DNA of 64,000 bases from Nocardioides terrae (GCF_900112345.1 NZ_FOLB01000004.1:268483-332482); one strand, 5' to 3'. Positions 8,674 to 17,255 are shown, numbered from the stretch's first letter. Notes: generated from the letters alone by a model not told the origin. A program made the numbers and translations.

Positions 8674-8830
8674 GCCGGGTGCCGGGTGCCGGGTGCCGGT
8701 GCCGGGTGCCTTTGACGGCCGGCGGATCGCCGAGCCGGGCCGCCGCGATGCCCAGGTTCTGACGACCTCTAGGGTCGATCGTGACCGGTGATGCCTCTGG
8801 GGCGCCTCGAGCACCCCATCGGCCGCGTCA

Positions 8831-8866
8831 GCCCCAAGGGGTCCTCAGCCGAGAACCCCTTGGGGC
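8831..8866. terminator. 12-bp perfect hairpin, possible bidirectional terminator
   Basis: GCCCCAAGGGGT (8831-8842) and ACCCCTTGGGGC (8855-8866) pair perfectly around a 12-nt loop. Each arm is itself nearly palindromic. It lies between two convergent genes. Confidence 0.55.
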
Positions 8867-9020
8867 CGGAGGGTCCGGGGTGACCGTTTGAGGCGGCGCA
8901 GGGGGCCCCTCCTGACTCCTGCACCCCAAGAGGGTCTCGGCGGCGGGCGGCACGGACTGGCAGGGATCTTCAAAGACCACGCCAGCCGGCGCCGCCGCTC
9001 CGGTCTCAGCCGCCCGCGGC

Positions 9021-9064
9021 GTCGTACGGACAGGTCGCGCATCTCGCGACCGACGTATGACGCT
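9021..9064. repeat. Nested hairpin before the transglycosylase 3' end
   Basis: An inner stem GGTCGCG (9033-9039) / CGCGACC (9045-9051) is flanked by outer arms GCGTCGTACG and CGTATGACGC that pair with one mismatch. The outer arms share GTCATACG with the stem after hemB. Possible terminator for the minus-strand transglycosylase. Confidence 0.5.
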
Positions 9065-9112
9065 CCCAGACCCCGGCTGCTGTCGCGCTGAGCACCGAGC
9101 CGGCGGCGGGGC

Positions 9113-10369
9113 TCAGAGACGGAGCCAGGCCAGGACGCCGTTGAGGGTGTTGGGGATGGCGGCGAGGGCCGCCGACTGGGTCTTGCCGGCCACCTTGTCG
9201 GCGCACGCCTGCTTCACGCCGTTCAGCAGACCCAGCGGGTCCGGGATCGCGCCGAGCTGCTGGTTGCAGAGGGTGAGCGCCTCGGCCTGGCTCAGGACGT
9301 CCACAACTGGCTGGGGGAGCGCAGAGGCGGCTGCGGAGGCGACCGCGCCGACCGGGTCGCTCGGCGTCGAGACCTTCGGTGGCTTCGTCGGCAGCGAGGG
9401 CGTCTTCGTGTCGGTCGACGTGTGCTCGGGCGCGGCCGGCGCGGTGCTGCTCGGCGCGGTCGGGTGCGTCGTCGACGACGTGGTGCTGTGGTGGCGCGCC
9501 TTCTTCTTGTGCTTCGCCTTGGCGTGGCCGGACCCCGCGCCCGCGTCGGGCTCGAAGTAGGTCGCCGGGATCGTGTAGTTCGGCGCGGCGGTGTAGTCGC
9601 CGGCGAGGTAGGACTGCATCACCGCGAGCACGGTGGCGACGTAGGCCGAGGAGTGGTTGTAGCGGTAGACGGCCGCCGACTGGCCGTCCGATCCGGCCAG
9701 GTCGTCGGTGCCGGAGCAGAGGTAGACCGCCGCGGCCAGGGCGGCGTCGTTGATGTCCTGCGGGTTGCGCTGGCCGTCGCCGTCGGCGTCCACTCCGACC
9801 GTCGACCACGTCGAGGGGATGAACTGCATCGGGCCGACCGCGCGGTCGAAGGACGTGTCGCCGTCGTACTGCCCGCCGTCGGTGTCGACGATCGTCGACG
9901 TCCCCGTCTGTCCGTCGAGGGCCTTGCCGAAGACGCCCGGCTGGGCGACGCCCGCGACCGTGAGCTGGTTGCCGTTGGCGCGGCCGTGGTCGGACTCGAC
10001 CCGGCCGATGGCGGCGAGCAGCTGCCACGGGAGGTGGCAGGTGGGGTCGGCCTGGTTGATGACCGTCTCGGCGCGCTGGTAGGCCGCCAGCGCGGTCGAG
10101 GGGATCGAGGAGGCCGACGACGCCGAGACGATCTGGCGGGAGTTCTCGCCGGTGACGCCGAGCGTGTTGCTGTCGGGCACGGTCACCGACGCGGGGATCT
10201 GCAGCGCCTCGTCGGGCAGCACGGTGCCGTCGGGCAGCGTGTGCCTGTCGCCGGCGCTCGCCTGCGGCGCACCGGTCGTGCTGATCGAGACCGTCCAGGC
10301 TGCCGACAGCAGGGCGAGCGGCACGAGCGCCGCCGCCCTCCTCAGTCGGCCCTGCCGTGTGACAGACAT
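9113..10369 (-). CDS. Secreted lytic murein transglycosylase
   Basis: 418 residues. A signal peptide occupies about residues 1-40 (basic MSVTRQGRLRR, then hydrophobic AALVPLALLSAAW). A lytic transglycosylase domain follows: PWQLLAAIGRVESDHGR holds the catalytic glutamate (E125), and VGPMQFIPSTWSTVGVDADG and DINDAALAAAVYLC are typical of the family. After about residue 270 comes a low-complexity Lys/His/Thr/Ser/Pro linker and a C-terminal segment with several cysteines. It would cleave peptidoglycan outside the membrane. ATG 10369 has GGGGG six bases upstream. It sits between haem genes without obvious functional link. Confidence 0.88.
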   Translation of the reverse strand: MSVTRQGRLRRAAALVPLALLSAAWTVSISTTGAPQASAGDRHTLPDGTVLPDEALQIPASVTVPDSNTLGVTGENSRQIVSASSASSIPSTALAAYQRAETVINQADPTCHLPWQLLAAIGRVESDHGRANGNQLTVAGVAQPGVFGKALDGQTGTSTIVDTDGGQYDGDTSFDRAVGPMQFIPSTWSTVGVDADGDGQRNPQDINDAALAAAVYLCSGTDDLAGSDGQSAAVYRYNHSSAYVATVLAVMQSYLAGDYTAAPNYTIPATYFEPDAGAGSGHAKAKHKKKARHHSTTSSTTHPTAPSSTAPAAPEHTSTDTKTPSLPTKPPKVSTPSDPVGAVASAAASALPQPVVDVLSQAEALTLCNQQLGAIPDPLGLLNGVKQACADKVAGKTQSAALAAIPNTLNGVLAWLRL

Positions 10370-10542
10370 TCGTTCCCCCTGCTCGCTCCCTGTGACGCAT
10401 GTCCCAACGAGGCTCCCGGCGCCTAAGTTACGCGTCAGTCACAAGACGCGCACCGGCGTGTTCACCTCCCGGTGACCGTGAGCCCGATCTCATACGCGGT
10501 CCGCACGGCGTCCCCGGCTTCGACCCGGGTTGCCCGCTCGGG

Positions 10543-10548
10543 GAGAAT
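10543..10548 (+). promoter_or_regulatory. -10-like hexamer before hemL
   Basis: GAGAAT ends 6 nt before the GTG at 10555, which suggests a leaderless hemL transcript. Weaker than other cases because the first base is G instead of T. Confidence 0.35.
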
Positions 10549-10554
10549 GACCCG

Positions 10555-11934
10555 GTGCCCACGCTCGACACCGGCCACGTCCCGGCATCCGACGCCCTCT
10601 TCGCGCGTGCGAGGGCGGTGACGCCTGGCGGGGTGAACTCCCCGGTGCGTGCGTTCAACGCGGTCGGCGGCACCCCGCGCTTCATCCGCGAGGCGAAGGG
10701 CCCCTGGCTGACCGACGTCGACGGCAACCGCTACGTCGACCTGATCTGCTCGTGGGGGCCGATGCTGCTCGGCCATGCACACCCCGAGGTGCAGGCCGCG
10801 GTCCAGGCGGCGGTGGCCCGCGGGACGTCGTACGGCACCCCGACTGAGCCCGAGGTCGAGCTCGCCGAGGCGATCGTCCGCCGCACGCCGGTCGAGGAGG
10901 TCCGCTTCGTCTCGTCCGGCACCGAGGCGACGATGAGCGCGATCAGGCTGGCCCGCGGCTTCACCGGCCGCGACGTCGTGATCAAGTTCGCCGGCTGCTA
11001 CCACGGCCACGTCGACGCGCTGCTGGCGTCGGCCGGCTCCGGGCTCGCGACCTTCGCGGTGCCCGGGACGCCCGGCGTGCCGGCCAGCAGCACCGAGCTG
11101 ACCCTCGTGCTGCCCTACAACGACCGCTCCGCCGTCGACAAGGCCTTCGAGGAGTACGGCGACCGGATCGCCTGCCTCATCACCGAGGCGGCCCCCGGCA
11201 ACATGGGCGTGGTCCCGCCCGCGGACGGCTTCAACGGCTTCCTCGCGGACATCTGCCGCAGGCACGGCGCGCTCTTCATCAGCGACGAGGTGATGACCGG
11301 CTTCCGGGCCAGTCGCGAGGGCGCGTGGGGCCTCGACGGCAGGCCGGAGGGCTGGACGCCCGACCTGATGACCTTCGGCAAGGTGATGGGCGGCGGCTTC
11401 CCAGCCGCGGCCTTCGGCGGTCGCGCCGACATCATGCAGCGGCTCTCGCCGGTCGGGCCGGTCTACCAGGCCGGGACCCTGAGCGGGAACCCGGTCGCCA
11501 CCACCGCCGGTCTGGCCACGCTGCGGCTCGCGACCGACGAGGTCTACGCCCACATCGGCGCGGCTGCGGACACCGTGAAGAGCGCCGCGTCCGAGGCGCT
11601 GACCGCGGCCGGCGTGCCGCACGTCGTGCAGAGCGTCGGCACGATGTTCTCGATCTTCCTCACCGAGCAGCCGGTGGCCGACTTCGCCGGCGCTTCGACG
11701 ACCGACGTGGCGGCGTACGCGGCCTTCTTCCACGCGATGCTCGGGCGCGGCGTCTACCTGCCGCCGAGCGCCTACGAGGCGTGGTTCCTCTCGTCGGCCC
11801 ACGACGACGAGGCGGTCGACACGATCCTGGCGGCGCTGCCCGACGCCGCCCAGGCAGCGGCGGCCGCGAGTGGTCTCGATAGGCCCTCGCCTAGCGGCTC
11901 GGGCTACTCGACCAGCGAGAAGGACGCCCGATGA
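10555..11934 (+). CDS. hemL: Glutamate-1-semialdehyde 2,1-aminomutase
   Basis: PLP enzyme converting glutamate-1-semialdehyde to 5-aminolevulinate, the step after HemA. 459 residues. Motifs: [16 protein letters not shown] at the N-terminus, [16 protein letters not shown], and the PLP lysine in [17 protein letters not shown] (K276). GTG 10555 is chosen because the conserved N-terminus begins there; the frame stays open upstream to 10399. The last ~17 residues ([17 protein letters not shown]) are encoded by a copy of the genome repeat at 11871-11918, so the C-terminus is longer than usual and repeat-derived. The stop overlaps the next ATG (ATGA). Confidence 0.96.
   Translation: MPTLDTGHVPASDALFARARAVTPGGVNSPVRAFNAVGGTPRFIREAKGPWLTDVDGNRYVDLICSWGPMLLGHAHPEVQAAVQAAVARGTSYGTPTEPEVELAEAIVRRTPVEEVRFVSSGTEATMSAIRLARGFTGRDVVIKFAGCYHGHVDALLASAGSGLATFAVPGTPGVPASSTELTLVLPYNDRSAVDKAFEEYGDRIACLITEAAPGNMGVVPPADGFNGFLADICRRHGALFISDEVMTGFRASREGAWGLDGRPEGWTPDLMTFGKVMGGGFPAAAFGGRADIMQRLSPVGPVYQAGTLSGNPVATTAGLATLRLATDEVYAHIGAAADTVKSAASEALTAAGVPHVVQSVGTMFSIFLTEQPVADFAGASTTDVAAYAAFFHAMLGRGVYLPPSAYEAWFLSSAHDDEAVDTILAALPDAAQAAAAASGLDRPSPSGSGYSTSEKDAR
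11871..11918 (+). repeat. Copy of the GGTCTCGATACGC repeat forming the hemL 3' end
   Basis: 48 nt from TGGTCTCGATAGGC to CTACTCGACCAGCGA, the same orientation as 7447-7550. It is read in frame as the C-terminal tail of HemL and continues almost to the ATGA overlap with the following gene. Confidence 0.88.
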
Positions 11935-12608
11935 GCACCCCTGACACGGTCGTCCACCTGCTGCGCCACGGCGAGGTGCACAACCCGCAGGGCGTCCTCT
12001 ACGGCCGCCGCGACGGGTTCCACCTCTCCGAGCTCGGCCACAAGATGGCCCAGCGCGTCGCCGACGTGGCCGGCGACCGCGACATCACCTACATCGTCTC
12101 CAGCCCGCTCGAGCGTGCCCAGGAGACCGCTGCGCCGCTCGCCGCCCGACTGGGCCTCACTCCGACGCTCGACGAGCGGGTGATCGAGTCGCGCAACCAC
12201 TTCGAGGGCAGGCGCTTCGCCAAGGGCGACAACGCGCTGCGAGACCCGCGGACCTGGCTCTGGCTCTACAACCCGCTGAAGCCGAGCTGGGGCGAGCCCT
12301 ACAAGGAGATCGTCGCCCGGATGATGGCGGCCGTCGACGACGCGCGCCTGGCCGCCCAGGGGCACGAGGCGCTCATCGTCAGCCACCAGCTGCCGATCTG
12401 GACCACCCGGCTCCACGCCGAGCACCGCAGCTTCCTGCACGACCCGCGCAAGCGCCAGTGCACGCTGTGCTCGATGACGTCGTTCCACTTCGAGGGCGAC
12501 CGGCTCACCCAGGTCTCCTACAGCGAGCCCGCCGGCGACCTCATCCCCGCGAAGGACCGGAAGGCGCCGTTCTCCGCCGGCGACGCCCCGGAGCAGCTGA
12601 AGCCGTAG
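11931..12608 (+). CDS. Histidine phosphatase family protein (phosphoglycerate mutase-like)
   Basis: 225 residues, cytoplasmic. The branch-1 histidine phosphatase signature is VHLLRHGEV (R12-H13-G14), with [11 protein letters not shown] supplying the second arginine and [10 protein letters not shown] the later catalytic histidine. The substrate is unknown; phosphoglycerate mutase activity is unlikely in this setting. ATG 11931 overlaps the hemL stop, and the next gene follows after 6 nt. The gene commonly sits between hemL and the cytochrome c maturation genes in actinobacteria, without an established role there. Confidence 0.88.
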   Translation: MSTPDTVVHLLRHGEVHNPQGVLYGRRDGFHLSELGHKMAQRVADVAGDRDITYIVSSPLERAQETAAPLAARLGLTPTLDERVIESRNHFEGRRFAKGDNALRDPRTWLWLYNPLKPSWGEPYKEIVARMMAAVDDARLAAQGHEALIVSHQLPIWTTRLHAEHRSFLHDPRKRQCTLCSMTSFHFEGDRLTQVSYSEPAGDLIPAKDRKAPFSAGDAPEQLKP

Positions 12609-12614
12609 CACCGC

Positions 12615-13190
12615 ATGCGCCGACTACTCCCCCTCCTGCTGCTCGCCCTCGTGGCGACGGGCTGCAGCGACCTCTCAGGGACCAACAAGGGCGGCTACAT
12701 CACCGGCGACGGTACGACGACCGTGTGGGCGCCCGATGACCGAGGGGCCCCGATCGAGCTGACCGGGACGACGCTGGACGGCAAGGACGTGGACCTGGCC
12801 GACCTCCGTGGCAAGCCGGCCGTGGTGAACGTCTGGTGGTCGGGCTGCGGCCCCTGCCGCGCCGAGATGCCGATGCTGCAGGAGGCGAGCACCGAGCTGG
12901 CGGGTGAGGCGGCCTTCCTGGGGATCAACACCCGCGACGGCAGCGCGGCGAACGGCCTCGCCTTCGAGCGCTCGGTCGGGGCGTCGTACCCGTCGATCTA
13001 TGCACCCGACGGCCGCGCGCTGCTCGCCTTCCCCGGCCTGCCCCGTCCGCTGCCGTCCACCGTCGTGCTCGACGCCCAGGGCCGGATCAGCGCCATGATC
13101 AGTGGCCCGATCCCGAGCAGGCTGACGCTCACCGAGCTCGTCCAGTGCGCGGCCTCCGCCTCGGCCGAGCACTGCGAGGCGGATACGTGA
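12615..13190 (+). CDS. TlpA/ResA-like thiol-disulfide lipoprotein
   Basis: 191 residues. An N-terminal lipoprotein signal peptide with lipobox VATGC (C17) anchors a thioredoxin-like domain to the outer face of the membrane. The active site is WWSGCGPCRAEMP (C78, C81). It would receive electrons from CcdA (next gene, overlapping GTGA) and keep apocytochrome c haem-binding cysteines reduced. ResA is the closest functional analogue by neighbourhood with ccdA, resB and ccsB; sequence alone cannot separate it from other TlpA-family reductases. Confidence 0.9.
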   Translation: MRRLLPLLLLALVATGCSDLSGTNKGGYITGDGTTTVWAPDDRGAPIELTGTTLDGKDVDLADLRGKPAVVNVWWSGCGPCRAEMPMLQEASTELAGEAAFLGINTRDGSAANGLAFERSVGASYPSIYAPDGRALLAFPGLPRPLPSTVVLDAQGRISAMISGPIPSRLTLTELVQCAASASAEHCEADT

Positions 13191-13954
13191 TCGTCCCCAT
13201 GACCGACTGGATCCACTCGACGGCGACCGACGGCTCCCTGCTGCTCGCGCTGCCGCTGGCGGTGCTCGCGGGCCTGGTGTCGTTCTTCTCGCCCTGCGTG
13301 ATCCCGCTGCTGCCGGGCTACCTGTCCTACGCGACCGGCCTGTCCGGCGCCGACCTCGCGGAGGGGCGGGGCGGCCGCGGCCGGATGCTCGCCGGTGCCA
13401 TCCTCTTCGTGCTCGGCTTCAGCGCCGTCTTCGTGCTGCTCGGCGTCGCCGCCGGGACGGTCGGCCAGTGGCTCATCGAGTACGACCGGCAGCTGCAGGT
13501 CGTGCTCGGCCTGCTGTCGATCGTGCTCGGCCTGGCCTTCATGGGCCTGGTGCCGTGGCTGCAACGCGACGTGCGCTTCCACCGGGTGCCGGCGGTCGGC
13601 CTCTTCGCCGCCCCGCTCCTCGGCGTCCTCTTCGCCGTGGGCTGGACGCCGTGCATCGGCCCCACCCTCGCGGTGATGCTCAACCTGGCCGGCCACGAGC
13701 GCACCGCCTCGCGTGGCGGCCTGTTGCTGGCGTTCTACTGCGTCGGCCTCGGGCTGCCCTTCATCGTCTTCGCGCTGCTCTGGCGACGGGCGCTGGGGGC
13801 GATGGCCTTCATCCGCCGGCACATCCGCTGGGTGACCCGCGTCGGCGGCGTCATGTTCGTGCTCATCGGTCTCGCGCTGCTCACCGGCTGGTGGGACTGG
13901 GCGGTGCAGTGGCTGCAGATCCACCTCGTCGACGGCTGGACGGTCTCAGTGTGA
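13187..13954 (+). CDS. ccdA: Cytochrome c biogenesis protein CcdA
   Basis: 255-residue integral membrane protein with about six helices that passes electrons from cytoplasmic thioredoxin to extracytoplasmic thioredoxin-like proteins. The two conserved membrane cysteines lie in FFSPCVIPLLPGYLSY (C37) and GWTPCIGPTL (C156). GTG 13187 overlaps the stop of the TlpA-like gene and has GAGG 7 nt upstream; ATG 13199 is an in-frame alternative four codons later. The resB start overlaps its stop. Confidence 0.94.
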   Translation: MIVPMTDWIHSTATDGSLLLALPLAVLAGLVSFFSPCVIPLLPGYLSYATGLSGADLAEGRGGRGRMLAGAILFVLGFSAVFVLLGVAAGTVGQWLIEYDRQLQVVLGLLSIVLGLAFMGLVPWLQRDVRFHRVPAVGLFAAPLLGVLFAVGWTPCIGPTLAVMLNLAGHERTASRGGLLLAFYCVGLGLPFIVFALLWRRALGAMAFIRRHIRWVTRVGGVMFVLIGLALLTGWWDWAVQWLQIHLVDGWTVSV

Positions 13955-15594
13955 ACAACAGGACGCCGCAGCGCTCCCTGACCGGTCCCGAGGGCCGCGT
14001 CCCGCAGTTCTCCGAGGGGCCCGAGGGCCCCGGGCAGCGCGAGGAGCCCACCCGTCGCCCGGGAGAGCTCACCGTCCGGGAGCTGCTGCGCTGGTCGTGG
14101 CGCCAGCTCACCTCGATGAGGACCGCGCTCATCCTGCTGCTCCTGCTCGCCCTGGCGGCGGTGCCCGGATCGCTGATCCCGCAGAGCGGCGTCGACTCCC
14201 TCAAGGCGTCGCAGTGGCAGGACGCCCACACGACGCTGACGCCGATCTATCGGAAGCTCGGGCTCTTCGACGTCTACTCGACGCCGTGGTTCGGCGCGAT
14301 CTACGTCCTGCTGATGGTGTCCCTCGTCGGCTGTATCGTGCCGCGGCTGCGGGTCTACTGGCGCGGGCTGCGCGCCCAGCCGCCCGCGGCGCCCCAGCAG
14401 CTGCTGCGGCTGTCCGACTCGGCGTCGTACACGACCGAGGAGGAGCCCGAGGCCGTCCTGGCCCGGGCGCGGGCGATCCTGCGCGGCAAGCGCTACCGGA
14501 TCCGCAGGGGCGCCGACGGCGACGCGGTCAGCGCCGAGCGCGGCTACCTGCGCGAGGCCGGCAACCTCGTCTTCCACCTCTCGATCCTCTTCGTGCTGGT
14601 GGGCTTCGCGATGGGCAGCCTGCTGGGCTACAAGGGCGGCGTCATCGTGGTCGTCGGGCCCGACGCGGGCTTCACCAACACCCCCAGCCAGTACGACGAC
14701 CTCGACCCCGGCTCCCTCTTCAAGGAGAGCCGGATGGACCCCTTCACGTTCCACATCAACGACTTCCACGTCGACTGGCTCAACACCGGGCCGAAGGCAG
14801 GCATGGCCAAGGGCTTCCGCTCGCAGATCAGCTACTGCCAGAAGACCGACTGCTCCGACGAGAAGAACTACGACCTGCGGGTCAACCACCCGCTGAAGAT
14901 CGGCTCGACCGAGGTCTTCCTCATCGGTCACGGCTACGCGCCGGTCATCACCGTGCGCGACGGCCAGGGCAACGTGGCCTACTCGGGACCGACGGTCTTC
15001 CTGCCGCAGGACGCGACCTTCTTCTCGTTCGGCGTGGTCAAGGCCCAGGCCGCCAAGCCCGAGCAGATCGGGCTGCAGGGCGTCTTCTACCCGACGTTCA
15101 TCATGGACGACAAGGGCAACCCGACGACGCTCATGGGCAACGACCTCAACCCGCTGATCTCGATGCACGTCTACGCCGGCGACCTCAATCCCGGCGGTGG
15201 GCCGCAGTCGGTCTACGCGCTCGACACCTCCGCGGCCAAGGAGGTGATGACGCCGGGTGACCCGAAGAAGGCGCTGCGCCTCGACATGACCCCCGGCCAG
15301 ACGGTGCAGCTGCCCGACGGCCTCGGCTCGGTCACCTTCGACAAGGTGGTCCGCTGGAACCGCGTCCAGATCAGCCAGACGCCCGGCAAGCTCATCGCCC
15401 TCGGCGGCGTCGTGCTCTGCCTGATCGGCCTGCTGGGGTCGCTGTTCATCCGCCCGCGACGCGTCTGGGTTCGTGCCCGGCGTGGTGAGGGCGGCACACT
15501 GGTCGAGGTCGCCACGCTCGACCGCTCCGGCGGAGGCGACACCGCCGCCGTCGTACGTGCGCTGACGCAGGCGCTGCAGGAGGAGAAGAAGTGA
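13951..15594 (+). CDS. resB: Cytochrome c biogenesis protein ResB
   Basis: 547 residues. Membrane subunit of the system II haem export and ligation complex, paired with CcsB. A polar, Pro/Gly/Glu-rich cytoplasmic leader (~residues 1-40) is followed by membrane segments near 55-75, 110-130 and 205-230, a large extracytoplasmic domain, and a last membrane helix at about residues 480-505 (ALGGVVLCLIGLLGSLF). Diagnostic text: TSMRTALILLLLLALAAVPGSLIPQ-type first helix and FDVYSTPWFGAIYVLLMVSLVGC. GTG start overlaps the ccdA stop; its own stop overlaps the ccsB GTG. Confidence 0.93.
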   Translation: MNNRTPQRSLTGPEGRVPQFSEGPEGPGQREEPTRRPGELTVRELLRWSWRQLTSMRTALILLLLLALAAVPGSLIPQSGVDSLKASQWQDAHTTLTPIYRKLGLFDVYSTPWFGAIYVLLMVSLVGCIVPRLRVYWRGLRAQPPAAPQQLLRLSDSASYTTEEEPEAVLARARAILRGKRYRIRRGADGDAVSAERGYLREAGNLVFHLSILFVLVGFAMGSLLGYKGGVIVVVGPDAGFTNTPSQYDDLDPGSLFKESRMDPFTFHINDFHVDWLNTGPKAGMAKGFRSQISYCQKTDCSDEKNYDLRVNHPLKIGSTEVFLIGHGYAPVITVRDGQGNVAYSGPTVFLPQDATFFSFGVVKAQAAKPEQIGLQGVFYPTFIMDDKGNPTTLMGNDLNPLISMHVYAGDLNPGGGPQSVYALDTSAAKEVMTPGDPKKALRLDMTPGQTVQLPDGLGSVTFDKVVRWNRVQISQTPGKLIALGGVVLCLIGLLGSLFIRPRRVWVRARRGEGGTLVEVATLDRSGGGDTAAVVRALTQALQEEKK

Positions 15595-16634
15595 CCGAGC
15601 ACAGCTGGGCGTTGCTCTCGAACCAGGCCGTCGGCGCCGCCGGCGTCGTCTACTTCCTCGCGCTGATCGCCCACCTGGTGGAGTGGTCGGCGCTCCGCTC
15701 CGTCGTGCCCGCTGGTCGGATCGGGACCAGAGCGGATGCGATGGTCTCGACACCGGCCGCTGCACCACCGGGCCCGACCGGCGACCCGCTGGTCGAGGAG
15801 GGCCGCCAGGCCCGTCTCGAGACCTCGGGCAGCTCCGCGGCGAACGAGGAGCGTGGGGAGCTCTTCGGCCGGCTCGGCTACCTGCTGACCGTCATCGCCG
15901 TCGCCGCCCACCTCGCGGCGCTGGTCGGGCGCGGCATGGCCGCGGACCCGCACCGGGTGCCGTGGGGCAACATGTACGAGTTCACGCTCAGCGGCACCTT
16001 CGTCGTCGCCGCGGCGTACGTCGTCCTGCACCGCCGTCTGGCGCTCGCCTGGATGGCTCCGCTGGTCCTGACCTTCGTGCTGGTCTGCCTGATGATCGCG
16101 GTGCTGTGGCTCTACGAGCCCGTCGCGCAGCTGACCGAGGCGCTCAACTCCTACTGGCTCGTCATCCACGTCGTCTCGGCGATCCTCGCGACCGGCGCGT
16201 TCACGCTCGGCGGCATGACGTCGGCGGTCTACCTCATCAAGGCCCGGACCGGCGAGCGGGAGTCCGGCTGGCTCTCGCGGGTGCCGTCGCTGGACGTGCT
16301 CGACCAGGTCGCCTACCGCATCCACTCCTTCGGCTTCCCGGTGTGGACCTTCGCGGTCCTCATCACCGGCCCCATCTGGGCACACCAGGCCTGGTCGTCG
16401 TACTGGAACTGGGACCCCAAGGAGGTCTGGGCCTTCATCACCTGGGTCGTCTACGCGGGCTACCTGCACGCCCGGGCGACCGCCGGCTGGCGCGGCCGCA
16501 ACGCCGCGATCCTCGCCCTCGTCGGGATGGCGACGCTGTGGTTCAACTTCATCGGGATCAACTACTTCTCGTCGACGTCGCAGCACTCCTACGCGGCGCC
16601 GGCGCCGATGGGCTCGCAGTCGGTCACCCGCTAG
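15591..16634 (+). CDS. ccsB: Cytochrome c biogenesis protein CcsB (ResC type)
   Basis: 347-residue multi-spanning haem handling protein. The haem-binding tryptophan-rich segment reads YWNWDPKEVWAFITW, and conserved histidines lie in WLVIHVVSA and YLHARATAGW. Between the first helix and the next (residues ~50-85) there is a hydrophilic insert. Residues 66-78 of it ([12 protein letters not shown] and flanks) are encoded by a 40-nt repeat identical to one in hutF. This loop lies between membrane helices, so it probably tolerates insertion. The stop TAG shares the palindrome CTAG with the stop of the convergent small gene. Confidence 0.94.
   Translation: MTEHSWALLSNQAVGAAGVVYFLALIAHLVEWSALRSVVPAGRIGTRADAMVSTPAAAPPGPTGDPLVEEGRQARLETSGSSAANEERGELFGRLGYLLTVIAVAAHLAALVGRGMAADPHRVPWGNMYEFTLSGTFVVAAAYVVLHRRLALAWMAPLVLTFVLVCLMIAVLWLYEPVAQLTEALNSYWLVIHVVSAILATGAFTLGGMTSAVYLIKARTGERESGWLSRVPSLDVLDQVAYRIHSFGFPVWTFAVLITGPIWAHQAWSSYWNWDPKEVWAFITWVVYAGYLHARATAGWRGRNAAILALVGMATLWFNFIGINYFSSTSQHSYAAPAPMGSQSVTR
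15785..15824 (+). repeat. 40-nt repeat inserted in frame in ccsB
   Basis: CCCGCTGGTCGAGGAGGG at the left and CCCGTCTCGAGACC at the right. It is identical over 40 nt to 52730-52769 in hutF. Compared with the canonical inverted unit it reads GAGGAG where the noncoding copy has GAGTAG, which would be a stop in this frame. A partial opposite half (TGGTCTCGACACC) starts at 15742. Confidence 0.92.
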
Positions 16635-16831
16635 GGGCCGTCGTCGTCCCGCCGTCTGCGGTCGAGCTCGCGGAGGAACTCGTCGTCGTCATCGGGGCCG
16701 ATCGGGCCTGACGGCTTGGCGGACCGGCGGGTGGTGACCAGCGGCGGTTGGACGCCGCGACGCTGGATCACCCTGGTGAGCGCATAGGTCGCGAGCGCGA
16801 CGATGATGAGCACGAACAGGACCTTCAGCAC
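16631..16831 (-). CDS. Small single-pass membrane protein, unknown function
   Basis: 66 residues: one N-terminal hydrophobic helix (VLFVLIIVALATYALTRVI), then a basic and acidic cytoplasmic tail ending in RELDRRRRDDD. No family recognised; short proteins of this shape occur beside DUF4229 genes in actinobacteria (from memory, uncertain). GTG 16831 is chosen over a longer in-frame ATG at 16900 because the hydrophobic helix starts there and TATCGT lies 6 nt upstream as a leaderless -10 box. Its stop codon overlaps tail-to-tail with that of ccsB. Confidence 0.65.
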   Translation of the reverse strand: MLKVLFVLIIVALATYALTRVIQRRGVQPPLVTTRRSAKPSGPIGPDDDDEFLRELDRRRRDDDGP

Positions 16832-16837
16832 ACGTCC

Positions 16838-16843
16838 ACGATA
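16838..16843 (-). promoter_or_regulatory. -10 hexamer for the small membrane protein
   Basis: TATCGT on the minus strand, 6 nt before the GTG at 16831; leaderless arrangement. Confidence 0.45.
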
Positions 16844-16924
16844 GTTCGGCTTTCCAGGACCGGGTGGGGCTTCCCGGCATCCCGGGAGCGCGTCAGGCAT
16901 TCGGGGATCCCGGGCCCGGACGCC

Positions 16925-16930
16925 TAGGCT
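16925..16930 (+). promoter_or_regulatory. -10 hexamer for the DUF4229 gene
   Basis: TAGGCT, 7 nt before the GTG at 16938; leaderless arrangement. The same hexamer and spacing precede the MBL-fold gene at 26773. Confidence 0.5.
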
Positions 16931-16937
16931 TGCGGGC

Positions 16938-17189
16938 GTGAGAGAGTTCGTCGTCTACACGCTGCTGAGGGTGGCGCTGTTCGCCGCCACGTTCGCCGTC
17001 GTGGCCGGGATCTGGGCGCTCGTCGACGGCGGCTTCCCGTGGTTCCCCGTTCTGGTCGTCGCCTTCGTGATCAGCGGGATCGTGTCCTACTTCCTCCTCA
17101 ACGGCCAGCGCGTCGCGTTCGCCTCCAAGGTCGAGCGGCGCGCCTCGGCCGCGGTCGAGAGGTCGCGGTCGAGGGAGGACGTCGACTAG
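16938..17189 (+). CDS. DUF4229 family membrane protein
   Basis: 83 residues with two predicted membrane helices (VVYTLLRVALFAATFAVVAGIW and PWFPVLVVAFVISGIVSYFLL), then a basic cytoplasmic tail (QRVAFASKVERRASAAVERSRS). The layout and motifs fit DUF4229, an actinobacterial family without assigned function. It starts at GTG 16938 directly behind a -10 hexamer and has no ribosome site. It is divergent from the small membrane protein gene at 16831. Confidence 0.75.
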   Translation: MREFVVYTLLRVALFAATFAVVAGIWALVDGGFPWFPVLVVAFVISGIVSYFLLNGQRVAFASKVERRASAAVERSRSREDVD

Positions 17190-17255
17190 CGTCCGCCGTG
17201 CCAGCGGATCCGCTGGGACGTCGCTCGCCGCGGCGGGAGTGAGGAGCAAACGCCC

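Larger units (their letters stand above)
8674..9112. other. Intergenic region between convergent hemB and lytic transglycosylase, no gene seen
   Basis: About 440 bp without a credible gene: small open frames occur on both strands but have no start signal or recognisable product. It holds a degenerate GCCGGGT short tandem run (8674-8710), a strong 12-bp hairpin (8831-8866) and a compound hairpin (9021-9064). Confidence 0.7.

Noticed and set aside
8575..9091. Small open frames in the hemB-transglycosylase gap
   Set aside because: Three frames of 65-79 codons, none with a start signal or plausible protein; the region is dominated by hairpins and short repeats.
10555..11934. HemL as another class III aminotransferase
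   Set aside because: The [13 protein letters not shown] start, [11 protein letters not shown] and haem neighbours fit glutamate-1-semialdehyde aminomutase specifically.
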